A DNA stretch of 64,000 bases, taken from Bradyrhizobium sp. AZCC 2176. GTDB taxonomy: Bacteria; Pseudomonadota; Alphaproteobacteria; Rhizobiales; Xanthobacteraceae. Within the stretch, counting starts at the first letter, position 1, and each line of letters starts with the position of its first letter. A model generated the notes under the pieces. It worked only from the letters and a program-made list of their open reading frames with translations, searched no databases and was not told where the DNA came from. The stretch is from contig NZ_JAZHRX010000001.1 in assembly GCF_036924645.1 (NCBI RefSeq), positions 3,561,501 to 3,625,500 on the forward strand, in the 5' to 3' direction. Shown here piece by piece: positions 26,162-34,074 of the stretch. A program made the position numbers and the translations under genes.

Positions 26162-26680
26162 TTAGCCGCGTTCAAAGCGAATGTGCAGCGCGCCCTTCAT
26201 CAAGGGATTTCCTTTACAAAATTCTTCCCAAACCGAGTCAGCTGATCGATTTGGCCATAGATGGTTTAGCAGATGAATATGGGGCCCGCCTGCCCAGTGA
26301 TTTCTGTGTCTAGCTTGGTCACGATTATCAAAATAGAAAAAATGCCATGCACGTTCGTTCCAAAACAAATGCCCGGAAAGCATCCGCCGTTCTTCGAACG
26401 TGGCGTAAACCTTGTTGGCTGTTCTTTGCGCGGCTGGCGTGAATCGACCGACACCGTTCGCTGCAAGCGCCGCAAGGTCGGAATCCGACAAGGTTAGATG
26501 TTCTGGAACAAATTGGCGATGGTGCGATGCGTGCAGGAATGGAGCTTCTGCTGATGACCGGCACCACATGATGAGGTCTGCAAGGTCTCGCTTACACACT
26601 GTCGAATCCCGGCAATGCTTCTTCAAATCACGCAGCTTATTGATCGTGAAGATTGCGAGGAGACTATCAATGCTGGACAC
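26162..26680 (-). CDS. unknown His-rich protein, partner of the TIR gene
   Basis: A 172-residue soluble protein that I do not recognise. Its N-terminal half is helical (SIDSLLAIFTINKLRDLKKHC). The C-terminal half holds a dense His/aromatic patch: HLFWNERAWHFFYFDNRD, then HRNHWAGGPHIHLLNHLW (His125, 128, 134, 136, 140), which could bind metal. The start is GTG at 26680 with no strong ribosome site, 18 bp after the TIR gene, implying coupling. Base composition is low (about 46% GC by hand count over 26161-26340, against 70% in a sample of the upstream gene), marking recent transfer. A nuclease, a metal-dependent hydrolase or an antitoxin-like partner are all possible. Confidence 0.6.
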   Translation of the reverse strand: MSSIDSLLAIFTINKLRDLKKHCRDSTVCKRDLADLIMWCRSSAEAPFLHASHHRQFVPEHLTLSDSDLAALAANGVGRFTPAAQRTANKVYATFEERRMLSGHLFWNERAWHFFYFDNRDQARHRNHWAGGPHIHLLNHLWPNRSADSVWEEFCKGNPLMKGALHIRFERG

Positions 26681-26698
26681 GGGTCTAAGATTCCGCCG

Positions 26699-27670
26699 CT
26701 AATCGTCAAACCGATTGTCGCGAGGTATGTCGCCACGATTCGCTCGCTCGACAAGCTGGAGGAATTGCTTAATGGCCTCCTCCACGATGTCGTCATCCTT
26801 CAGAAGCTGTTGTTTCGTGTCGGCATCTGCCCATCGCAGATTGCGGTTGAAGTCGAGCTGCGGCCTAAAAGTGCGCCGCGATAGCTCGCGCGGCTCTCGC
26901 GTGTTGAAGTATCGTTCGCCCGGCAGGAAGAGGCGATTGCCTAGGCTACGCAGTCTTAGTTCGACATCTTCAATTACGTTTGTGAAATGCTGTGTCCAGT
27001 GCGCGTGAAGCGATATGCCATCATAACGAACAACGCACTCGCTATCCCGGATTTGCGCGTCGACTGTGTAGCTGATGCTGTCGCCGACCTCGCGCGCCTT
27101 TCGCACGATTTCGTTTAGCAGTGCATTCACCTGCGGTTTGGCTGTCTGATTGATGAACGGATGATCTCGGAAGAACCGCTTCTCGTCATGGCGCAGCTCA
27201 GCTTCTGCCCTAATCCGCTTTGCGATAATCAGCGGATTCGGCTTTGAGATTTCGCCACCGTTCTCTTGGACGCGCGCCTTGATGGCCCCGACAAGCTCCT
27301 CGATTGGGTAATCCTGATTGCTGAATCGGATGTGCGTGTTCGGTAACCAAACAGGCCGCGGGCTTGTCTTATCGAGGGTGACGAACAGCAGCGAATTCCA
27401 TCCTTTCGCGAGGCATCGGTCCTTGATCGCCGTCTCTTCTACGCGCGTCCACGGTGTTTCACCCCACGGCTGGCGGAACAGGATGACTACCACCCTCGAT
27501 TCGAGAAACGGTGTGCGCATCGATTCGAGGCCGTCGGTCCCTGCGAGTTCTTCCTGCTGCCGGGGGAAGAAGAACAACTTGAGTGTCTGCTCCAGCCGCG
27601 CGTGAAGCTCAGCGGCAAACGGTTCATCCTTGGCGAGGAATGAAATCGCAACGTCTAGTGAGGGGTCCAT
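26699..27670 (-). CDS. TIR-domain protein with a C-terminal domain of unknown function
   Basis: A 323-residue soluble protein. Residues 5-130 read as a TIR fold: first strand DVAISFLAKDE, helix FAAELHARLE, FFFPRQQEELAG, strand ESRVVVILF, then PWGETPWTRVEETA. Glu78, four residues after Trp74, falls where the NADase catalytic Glu of TIR enzymes lies (W-x3-E). The C-terminal 190 residues are not recognised; they are charged and helical at both ends with a beta-like middle (SISYTVDAQIRDSECVVRYDG). I chose the ATG at 27670 since the fold starts at once; a frame to 27715 adds 15 residues. Low GC and the 18-bp spacing to the partner gene suggest a mobile two-gene immune or toxin module. Confidence 0.65.
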   Translation of the reverse strand: MDPSLDVAISFLAKDEPFAAELHARLEQTLKLFFFPRQQEELAGTDGLESMRTPFLESRVVVILFRQPWGETPWTRVEETAIKDRCLAKGWNSLLFVTLDKTSPRPVWLPNTHIRFSNQDYPIEELVGAIKARVQENGGEISKPNPLIIAKRIRAEAELRHDEKRFFRDHPFINQTAKPQVNALLNEIVRKAREVGDSISYTVDAQIRDSECVVRYDGISLHAHWTQHFTNVIEDVELRLRSLGNRLFLPGERYFNTREPRELSRRTFRPQLDFNRNLRWADADTKQQLLKDDDIVEEAIKQFLQLVERANRGDIPRDNRFDD

Positions 27671-27780
27671 AAAACACAACCACAGTAGCCGAATCGGGAG
27701 CCTATACGGTGGCACAATGCAGGGTAGTGCTACGAGGGATTGAGGCGTTTCTCCCGCTTATTCACAGAGGGGAGCAATGG

Positions 27781-27806
27781 CACCTCTCGCGGATCGGCGA
27801 GAGGTG
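27781..27806. other. perfect 10-bp hairpin upstream of the TIR islet
   Basis: CACCTCTCGC (27781-27790) and GCGAGAGGTG (27797-27806) flank a 6-nt loop. It lies in the 270-bp gap between the islet and the frameshifted gene. No T-run follows on either strand, so termination is doubtful; a regulatory hairpin or island edge is equally possible. Confidence 0.5.
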
Positions 27807-27939
27807 GTCGATTCCGCTGTGCCAGCAACACGGTAGCTACTTTTTACACCAGCCATACACCAACGCACTTAGCCGTTGATATCACGCCATTATTTCGGAC
27901 AAGCACTTTCCCACAAGGGAAGAAGGGAAGGGCGCCGCC

Positions 27940-28429
27940 TCAATTTCCCGTCTCGAACGAGCAACTGGCGCCGCCGCCGGCCTTCTGCCTGATCTCGGCA
28001 GGATCGAGCGTGCAGTTGAGCTTCGAGAGGCTTTCGAACACCGATCCGGCTGCGCCGTCGGGCGGAGCGCCGGCCATGGCTTCGGTCGCAAAGATTTCGC
28101 TGGCCCGGCGTCCGGTGATGGTTTGCTTGGCGCCCTTGAACGTCAGTTCGCAGGAGCGTGGTGATATCGACATTGCTGACCCGGCAGACGATCTTGTCCG
28201 CGGTGACGGATATTTTCTTGGCGTAACGCACGCCGCTCTGTCCGACGAAAAATGCGCTGACGGCTTCCCGCTCATCCGCGGTCAGCAGCGGCGAATATAG
28301 CGCCACGACGCCGGCAAGCGCGAGCGCGGCCTGTCCGTTGGCCGTTGCCGGGGCGGCCGATGCGGTGGATGCGCCGGCGGTAAGAAGCGCGACGGCGAGA
28401 ATCGCCAGCCTGCCGGATTTCATTTTCAT
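27940..28429 (-). pseudogene. frameshifted gene for a small secreted protein
   Basis: The first frame codes for a signal peptide (MKSGRLAILAVALLTAGASTASA) and continues through LTADEREAVSAFFVGQSG to RVSNVDIT. Near 28155-28165 the reading moves to another frame, which continues CELTFKGAKQTITGRRASEIF and ends with LNCTLDPAEIRQKAGGGASCSFETGN. Both halves look like real protein, with paired Cys residues, and removing a single base would join them. Either a natural frameshift or a sequencing error is possible. The product is not recognised beyond being periplasmic. Confidence 0.7.
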
Positions 28430-28638
28430 CTCTTTAGCTGATACGCGCGCGCGTTCCGTAGCACAGAAGGCGAGCTTCGCCATTGGCGAATATTTCGTGT
28501 CGCGAACGGCTGGCTCGATGCGCTGTGCAGTTCGGGCAAGGCGGCCCCCTCAGTAAAGCGCTTGCGCCTCCCCTGCATCGGCGGCACAGTTGCGGACGCG
28601 ACGCCAAGATCGCCGAGACGAAAACCCGAGGAAGCTCC

Positions 28639-29733
28639 ATGGCGGCCACGCGGATCGACTGCGATATTCATCCCGCGGTGGGCGGAACCCGTACCACGCT
28701 GCTGCCCTATCTCGACGACCACTGGAAAGAGCAGGTGGTCAGCCGCGCCATCGACGGCCTCGATCTCAACTCCTATCCCCCCAACATGCCGTTCTCGGGC
28801 CGCGCCGATTGGCGGCCGGCCAATGGTAAGCCGGGCAGCGAACTCGCGATGGTGCAGCGCGGCGCGTTCGACCAGTTTGGTTCGAGCCATGCGATCTGCA
28901 ACGTCGTCTACGGCGCGCAGGCGGTGTTCGATTCCTATATGGCGGCCGGCTTCTGCAAGGCGATCAATGACTGGATCGCGGCCGAATGGCTGTCGAAGGA
29001 TTCAAGGCTGAGCGCCTCGATCGTGGTGCCAATACAGGCGCCTGACCTGGCAGTGGAAGAAATCGAGCGAAGAGCCAGCGACAATCGCTTCGTGTCCGTG
29101 CTGGTGCTTTCGCAGGGCGAAACGCTGCTCGGACGCCGGCATTACTGGCCGGTGTGGCAGGCTGCCGAGAAACACAAGCTCCCGGTCGCGATCCACGCCG
29201 GCAGCGCCTATCGTACTGCGCCGAGTTCGATCGGCTGGCCGTCCTATCGCTATGAATATTATCTGGCGGAAGCGCAGGCATTTCAGGCCCAGATACTGAG
29301 CCTGATCTATGAAGGCGTGTTCGGTAAATTTCCCGATCTCAAGATCGTGCTGATGGAGTCAGGCGTGAGCTGGCTGCCGGCCTTCATGTGGCGCGCCAAC
29401 AAGACCTGGCGCGGGGTCCGCGTCGAGGTGCCGTGGGTCGAGCGCCAGCCGGCGTCGATCATCCGCGACCATATCCGCGTCACCATGCAGCCGTTCGACG
29501 GCCCGCCGGATGCCGCAGGCGTTGCCGACGTGATCGAGCAGATCGGCTCCGACAAGATGTTCCTGTTTGCGTCCGACTATCCGCATTGGCAGTTCGACGG
29601 CGACGATCCGATGCCGCCGCATCTGCCGGCGAGTATCGTTTCGCGCATGTGTGCCGACAACCCGTTAGAAACCTTTCCGCGGTTGAAGCTCGCCGCATGG
29701 AATTTCAATACCGAAGGAGGATCGCATGAGTGA
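28639..29733 (+). CDS. amidohydrolase-2 family metal-dependent hydrolase/decarboxylase (first of pair)
   Basis: A 364-residue TIM-barrel enzyme of the Amidohydro_2 (ACMSD-like) group. Visible metal or active-site elements are RIDCDIHPAVGG at the N-terminus (D-x-H), the strand LPVAIHAGS with a His, the segment PDLKIVLMESGVSW and the catalytic Asp in FASDYPHWQFD. The ATG at 28639 has GAGGAAG upstream; the frame extends back to 28483 without protein character. It overlaps the next gene by 8 bp. The family contains decarboxylases and hydrolases of aromatic or cyclic acids. The substrate is unknown. Confidence 0.87.
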   Translation: MAATRIDCDIHPAVGGTRTTLLPYLDDHWKEQVVSRAIDGLDLNSYPPNMPFSGRADWRPANGKPGSELAMVQRGAFDQFGSSHAICNVVYGAQAVFDSYMAAGFCKAINDWIAAEWLSKDSRLSASIVVPIQAPDLAVEEIERRASDNRFVSVLVLSQGETLLGRRHYWPVWQAAEKHKLPVAIHAGSAYRTAPSSIGWPSYRYEYYLAEAQAFQAQILSLIYEGVFGKFPDLKIVLMESGVSWLPAFMWRANKTWRGVRVEVPWVERQPASIIRDHIRVTMQPFDGPPDAAGVADVIEQIGSDKMFLFASDYPHWQFDGDDPMPPHLPASIVSRMCADNPLETFPRLKLAAWNFNTEGGSHE

Positions 29734-30838
29734 CGTCATCGACCGCCCCATCCTTGCTGAGGAGGAAGCCGCCAAGAGCCGGCTGCGCATCATCGATTGC
29801 GACGTTCACCCGAGCATCCATGCGCATGGCGACCTCGATCAGTTCCTGTCGAAACGCTGGCAGGAGCATTTGCGCACCTACGGCAGCCATCTGCGTACGC
29901 CCTATATCGGCACCACGCCGTATCCGCGCTCCTCGCCGCTGATCGCGCGCCGCGACGCGTGGCCGCCGACCGGCGGGCCGCCTGGTTCGGATCTCGATTT
30001 CATGCGCAAGCAGCATCTCGATCCGCTCAATGTCGAGTACGGTATTTTGCAGGTGCTTGATCTCTTCATCTTCTCGCAGCAGAACCTCGAATTTGGCGCT
30101 GCGATCCAGCGTGCCATCAACGACTGGCAGCTCGCGTTCTGGTCCGACCGCGATCCGCGGCTGAAGGCCTCGATCCTCGCCGGGCAGGACGATACCCAGT
30201 TCGCGATCGCCGAGATCGAACGCTGCGCAAAAATCGGCCGCTATGTGCAGATCAATGTCTGCCCACGCGCCAACGAGCCGCTCGGCCGCCGCCGTTACTG
30301 GCCGATCTATGCGCGAGCGCAGGAGCTCGGCCTGCCGCTCGGTATTCACGTCGGCGGCTATGGCGGGCATGCGCCGACCGGCGGCGGCTGGCCGTCCTAT
30401 TATGTCGAGGAGCACCAGTCGAACGCGCATACCATGGCGGCGCAGCTCACCAGCCTCGTGCTCGAAGGTGTCCCCGAGCGCTTCCCTGACCTCAAGATCG
30501 TGTTCATCGAGGGCGGTTTTGGTTGGATTCCATCCGCCACCTGGCGGATGGATCGGCACTTCGAAGCCTTCCGCAGCGAGGTGCCGCATCTGAAGCGCCG
30601 GCCGTCCGAATACGTGAAGGAGCATTTCTGGTTCACGACGCAGCCGATCGATGAGCCCGATGAAGGCAAGCATCTGCGCTCGCTGATCGAGTGGGTCGGC
30701 GCCGACCGTCTGCTGTTCTCGTCGGACTATCCGCACTGGGATTTCGACGACCCGCGCTACGCCTTCAAGACGCCGCTGAGCGAGACCGAGCGCCGGAAAA
30801 TCTTCAACGGTAACGCGCGTGCGCTCTACAAGCTCTGA
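29726..30838 (+). CDS. amidohydrolase-2 family metal-dependent hydrolase/decarboxylase (second of pair)
   Basis: A 370-residue paralogue of the preceding enzyme with the same layout: RIIDCDVHPSIHAHGD, LGRRRYWPIYARAQELGLPLGIHVGG, FPDLKIVFIEGGFGWIP and LFSSDYPHWDFDDP. GGAGG sits before the ATG, which lies inside the end of the first gene, so the two are coupled and may form a heteromer or act in sequence. A Rieske protein gene follows after 17 bp. The pairing of two such enzymes with a Rieske protein suggests an oxidative catabolic route, but no substrate can be read from the sequence. Confidence 0.88.
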   Translation: MSDVIDRPILAEEEAAKSRLRIIDCDVHPSIHAHGDLDQFLSKRWQEHLRTYGSHLRTPYIGTTPYPRSSPLIARRDAWPPTGGPPGSDLDFMRKQHLDPLNVEYGILQVLDLFIFSQQNLEFGAAIQRAINDWQLAFWSDRDPRLKASILAGQDDTQFAIAEIERCAKIGRYVQINVCPRANEPLGRRRYWPIYARAQELGLPLGIHVGGYGGHAPTGGGWPSYYVEEHQSNAHTMAAQLTSLVLEGVPERFPDLKIVFIEGGFGWIPSATWRMDRHFEAFRSEVPHLKRRPSEYVKEHFWFTTQPIDEPDEGKHLRSLIEWVGADRLLFSSDYPHWDFDDPRYAFKTPLSETERRKIFNGNARALYKL

Positions 30839-30855
30839 GCGACGACAAGGATAAC

Positions 30856-31269
30856 ATGGCCCGCCACATCGTCGCCCGCACGTCAGATATCCCGCCCGGC
30901 GGCAACAAGGTGTTTGGCGTCGACGGCCGCGACATTGTCGTGTTCCACGTCAATGGCGAATTCTTCGCGCTGCTCAATCGCTGCCCGCATGAAGGTGCGC
31001 CGCTGGAAAAGGCCGCCTGCGTGGCACGGCTGACCTCGCCGGAGCCCGGCATCTACCAGCGCTCCCGCGTCGGCGAACTCTTGCGCTGTCCGTGGCATGG
31101 CTGGGAATTCGACATGCGCAACGGGCAATCGTACTTCGATCCGAAGCGGGTGAAGGTCCGCTCCTATCCGGTCGCAATCGAAAGCGGTGAAAAACTGCAG
31201 AAGGGACCTTATGTGGCCGAGACGTTTCCGGTGCACGTCGAGGACAGCTACATCATTATCGAGACCTGA
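30856..31269 (+). CDS. Rieske [2Fe-2S] ferredoxin-type protein
   Basis: A 137-residue soluble electron carrier. The cluster ligands are Cys43/His45 (RCPHEGAPLE) and Cys78/His81 (LRCPWHGWEFD). The spacing between the two ligand pairs is 32 residues, about twice the usual length in Rieske ferredoxins, because of an insertion (about 53-72) with an extra Cys55. It has a good AAGGA ribosome site and follows the two amidohydrolase genes at 17 bp. It might donate electrons to an oxygenase encoded elsewhere or be a subunit of the pathway. Confidence 0.9.
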   Translation: MARHIVARTSDIPPGGNKVFGVDGRDIVVFHVNGEFFALLNRCPHEGAPLEKAACVARLTSPEPGIYQRSRVGELLRCPWHGWEFDMRNGQSYFDPKRVKVRSYPVAIESGEKLQKGPYVAETFPVHVEDSYIIIET

Positions 31270-31304
31270 GCTGCCTGCCATGGTTCGCCGGGCAGCTCCC
31301 ACCA

Positions 31305-31434
31305 CGTCGTCCCGGCCTTGAGCCGGGACCCATAACCACCGCTGCCGGCGATAGATAGAGCTGTGACCCCCATCGTGCCGGAAGTCTGACGCGGCTATGG
31401 GTCCCGTGTCGCACTTCGCTTGCCCGGGACGACG
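31305..31434. repeat. dispersed palindromic element overlapping the end of the tetR gene
   Basis: The ends are inverted (CGTCGTCCCGG...GGGACCCATA at 31305-31334 and TATGGGTCCCG...CCGGGACGACG at 31396-31434), with internal hairpin CCCGGCCTTGAGCCGGG. The right arm runs into the tetR frame and codes for its last residues (PGKRSATRDP). It separates two convergent operons. Confidence 0.75.
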
Positions 31435-32033
31435 GTGGAAGCCAGCCCATCGACCATCGCACGCACGATGGATGCAATTTCCTTCCGCAATGCCTCGACC
31501 GGCACCGCGATCAATTTCTGTTCGAGCCCGAGCAGCACCATGCCGTGCGCGGCGGAGAACAGACTGCGTGCCGTCACGCCGAGTTCGGCCGGCGTTCGCT
31601 GGGGAAGGAGCTCGGCGAGCGGACGGTAGATATGCCGGAACAGATCCATCTGTTCGCTGATCGCCCATTCCGGAACAGGCTTGCCTGGTGCCATCCGGTG
31701 TTCGAACAGCGCGCGCCACAGTTCGAGATTTTCAGCGGCGAAGTCGCAATAGGCCACGGCAATTCGAACGAGTGTCTCCCGCGGTGAGGCCGGGCCATTG
31801 CTTTCTGCTGCGGTGAGGGAAGCATCCAGCCTGGAAAGCGTCCGCGACCCCACCCGCAGGATGAGTTCGTCCAGGTCATCGACGAGATTGTAGACCGCAC
31901 CGTTGGCGACCCCGATTTCCCGCGCCAGCTCCCGTGTCTTCAGGCCCGCCAATCCTCGTGCGGCAATGCTTCTTTCCGCCGCCAGGATCAGTTCTTCCCG
32001 TAATTTTGCTCGTCTTTCCAGCGTCTTAGACAT
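31395..32033 (-). CDS. TetR/AcrR-family transcriptional regulator
   Basis: A 212-residue repressor-type protein. The N-terminal helix-turn-helix is SIAARGLAGLKTRELAREIGVANGAVYNLVDDLDELI. The ligand/dimer domain (about 75-195) contains ALFEHRMAPGKPVPEWAISEQM, resembling TetR C-terminal families. The last dozen residues come from the dispersed repeat at 31305-31434, so the natural C-terminus was probably altered by repeat insertion. It is divergent from the pspA-like gene; three identical-type palindromes lie in the 104-bp shared promoter and are its likely operators. Confidence 0.9.
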   Translation of the reverse strand: MSKTLERRAKLREELILAAERSIAARGLAGLKTRELAREIGVANGAVYNLVDDLDELILRVGSRTLSRLDASLTAAESNGPASPRETLVRIAVAYCDFAAENLELWRALFEHRMAPGKPVPEWAISEQMDLFRHIYRPLAELLPQRTPAELGVTARSLFSAAHGMVLLGLEQKLIAVPVEALRKEIASIVRAMVDGLASTVVPGKRSATRDP

Positions 32034-32047
32034 TATTTACCAATTTC

Positions 32048-32120
32048 TTGAGCGTTGCTCAAAATAGTTCTTGAGCAGTGCTCACGTTGGTGCTACAACA
32101 AATTCATGAGCATCGCTCAT
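32048..32120. promoter_or_regulatory. three TGAGC-N3-GCTCA operators between tetR and pspA
   Basis: Palindromes TTGAGC-GTT-GCTCAA (32048-32062), TGAGC-AGT-GCTCA (32072-32084) and ATGAGC-ATC-GCTCAT (32106-32120) have centres 23 and 35 bp apart. All lie between the divergent start codons at 32033 and 32138. Three matching dyads in 75 bp cannot be chance; they should be TetR binding sites controlling both directions. Confidence 0.85.
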
Positions 32121-32137
32121 AACACAGGGAGCTACCA

Positions 32138-32833
32138 ATGTTCAAAACTGTTTTGACGCTCTTCCGGGGCAGCGTGGCTGCCGCGGGGGAAGAACTGGAA
32201 GACCGCTCGGCGCTTCTCATTCTCGACCAGCAGATGCGCGATGCGGCGGCGGCCGTTGAACGTTCCAAGCGCACGCTGGCGCTGGCGATCGCAGGCGACC
32301 AGCAGGAAGGCCGCCGTCTGAACGCCACCAATGCCCGGATCGCCGATCTTGAAGTTCGCGCCACTGCCGCGCTCGATGGTGGCCGGGAAGATCTCGCCCG
32401 CGAGGCGGCGCAGTCGATCGCCAATCTCGAGGCCGACCGCGACGCCGCGATGACCGCGCGAACCCTGTTCGCTTCGGAAATCGCCCGCCTCAAGCGTCAT
32501 GTCGCCAATGCCGAGGCGCGGATCACCGAACTCGATCGCGGCCGTCGTATCGCCCGCGCGTCGGAAGCGGTTCGCGCGCTGCGCCGGGGCGGCATCGAAG
32601 CCGCGCGTCCCTACGAATCCACGCTGCCGGAAGCGGAGAACACGCTGAAGCGTCTGCGCGAACGGCAGATCGAGGCTCAGGCTGCCGCCGATGCCCTGAT
32701 CGAACTCGATGCCGCCAGCGGACCGCAAGCGACCGCCGAGAAACTCGCCGAACAGGGCTTTGGCCCTCGGCTCAAATCAACCGCGGACGACGTGCTCGCG
32801 CGGCTGAACGCAAAACGCACGCAGGCTGCCTGA
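32138..32833 (+). CDS. pspA: PspA/IM30-family protein
   Basis: A 231-residue, mostly coiled-coil protein (long helices 20-150 and 165-195) starting MFKTVLTLFRGSVAAAGEELEDRSALLILDQQM, typical of PspA/IM30 with the N-terminal amphipathic helix and DQQMRDA segment. Such proteins oligomerise on the inner membrane and protect it during envelope stress (ESCRT-III-like). AGGGAG precedes the ATG. It is the first gene of a plus-strand cluster with YiaA-type proteins and sits under the three-operator TetR promoter, unlike the sigma-54/PspF control of enterobacterial psp. Confidence 0.85.
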   Translation: MFKTVLTLFRGSVAAAGEELEDRSALLILDQQMRDAAAAVERSKRTLALAIAGDQQEGRRLNATNARIADLEVRATAALDGGREDLAREAAQSIANLEADRDAAMTARTLFASEIARLKRHVANAEARITELDRGRRIARASEAVRALRRGGIEAARPYESTLPEAENTLKRLRERQIEAQAAADALIELDAASGPQATAEKLAEQGFGPRLKSTADDVLARLNAKRTQAA

Positions 32834-32877
32834 AACTGACCTCGATCGATTAAACCCATATCAAACAGGAAATTATC

Positions 32878-33153
32878 ATGAACCAGAACGTCCAACCCCA
32901 CAGCGGTGCCTGGGTTACCTTCACCTATGTTTCGTTTTCCGCCTCGGCCTTCATGGTCGCTGTCGGTGTGTTCTTCCTGCCGCTCGATCTCTGGATCAAG
33001 GGCTATCTGGCGATGGGCATCGTCATGCTCGTCCAGTCCTGCGTCACCCTGACCAAGACCGTTCGCGACATGCACGAGAGCGGCAAGATGGTGAACCGCA
33101 TCGAGGATGCCAAGGCAGAGCGGCTGCTGATGGAAGTTTCCAAGGCCGCCTGA
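32878..33153 (+). CDS. YiaA/YiaB-family inner-membrane protein (copy 1)
   Basis: A 91-residue protein with two membrane segments (about 12-32 and 38-57). The strings GYLAMGIVMLVQSCVTLTKTVRDMHE match the YiaAB family (PF05360), of unknown function. The C-terminal RIEDAKAERLLMEVSKAA is cytoplasmic or periplasmic and helical. It follows pspA by 44 bp with a good AGGAAA ribosome site. A near copy lies at 34075-34350. Confidence 0.88.
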   Translation: MNQNVQPHSGAWVTFTYVSFSASAFMVAVGVFFLPLDLWIKGYLAMGIVMLVQSCVTLTKTVRDMHESGKMVNRIEDAKAERLLMEVSKAA

Positions 33154-33180
33154 TTCGAAAGGCTGCTTAGTTTCCAAGGC

Positions 33181-33242
33181 CGCGTAACCTGTGACGCGGT
33201 GCTGGCGAAGGCGGACGGCGGGTGTTTCAGCATCCGCCGTCC
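33181..33242 (+). repeat. intergenic hairpin element, copy A
   Basis: CGCGTAACCTGTGACGCG and GGCGAAGGC are followed by a 12-bp stem (33213-33224 with 33231-33242, one G-U pair, loop TTTCAG). Related copies lie at 33776-33834 and 34407-34480, each after a gene of this cluster. They may limit or stabilise transcripts. Confidence 0.7.
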
Positions 33243-33341
33243 GTCGGCGGCCATAGCGCCATATTCGCTGCCCGGCATGATTCAGAAATCGCTGCAGTCC
33301 GGCCTCGCGTCGGAAGACTGAAGAAGAAAGGATCGACGTCA

Positions 33342-33761
33342 ATGAAACGAACCGTGACGTTTCTTCTGCTGGGCCCCTCGCTGGTCGCGCTTGCGGTGTC
33401 GATGGTTGTTGCTGCCATCGCGGGTCAGATCGACGATGGCTTCATTGCAGTATGTGCGATTGCGTCTTTTCTGCTCACCTTGCCTGTATCGTCGATCACC
33501 GGGCTCGTGGACGGGTATCTTGCACGGGGCTTGCCGACGCTCTTGAGAGCGCTCCTGACCGCAGCCTTCGGCACGACGATTGCCATCGGCCTGGTTCTCG
33601 CCTTGTTCACGATCATGTTCTCATCGGCAGTGCCGCCAGAGGTCATGAATGGAGCCCTCTGCGCGGGCTTCTTCTTGCTGCTGCCGATGGGCTTGTGCTC
33701 GCTCTTGTCGGATGATGATGGCAACCGGCGACAACATTTGATTGAACCGGCCTGCGCGTGA
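33342..33761 (+). CDS. small membrane protein of unknown function
   Basis: A 139-residue protein with about four hydrophobic segments (LLLGPSLVALAVSMVVAAIAG, VCAIASFLLTLPVSS, LLTAAFGTTIAIGLVLALF, GALCAGFFLLLPMGL). The start is the ATG at 33342 with AGAAAGGA upstream. It lies between the two YiaA copies and is flanked by copies of the hairpin element. I recognise no family. Its position suggests membership of the TetR/PspA cluster. Confidence 0.7.
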   Translation: MKRTVTFLLLGPSLVALAVSMVVAAIAGQIDDGFIAVCAIASFLLTLPVSSITGLVDGYLARGLPTLLRALLTAAFGTTIAIGLVLALFTIMFSSAVPPEVMNGALCAGFFLLLPMGLCSLLSDDDGNRRQHLIEPACA

Positions 33762-33775
33762 AGATGGGATGCGAG

Positions 33776-33834
33776 GGCCGCGTAACCTGTGACGCGCGAC
33801 GCCAGCGAGCGCGGACGGATGTCTCAGCATCCGC
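33776..33834 (+). repeat. intergenic hairpin element, copy B
   Basis: This copy keeps GGCCGCGTAACCTGTGACGCG and the TCTCAG loop but has a shorter stem (CGGATG/CATCCG, 33816-33833). The rest of the 33762-34074 gap shows nothing else I can support. Confidence 0.65.
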
Positions 33835-34074
33835 TTTTCGCTCGCAGCTAGAGGGCCCTATCCGCCCCACGGTTCCTTGTCATGAATCATTTGACGCCGC
33901 CGCTCAATGCGTCATTTACCCTTTCACAACCTGAGGGCGACTGGCTCATGGCTCATTAACTGGCGCGGGCGCAGAAATGCCCGGCGGATTAGGTTGCGGC
34001 GTGGCTTCGCGAAGCGCATGCTGTCCGTCTGAGACCGATATTTCATCGCATAATCTCATTTGCAGGATGGCGCC

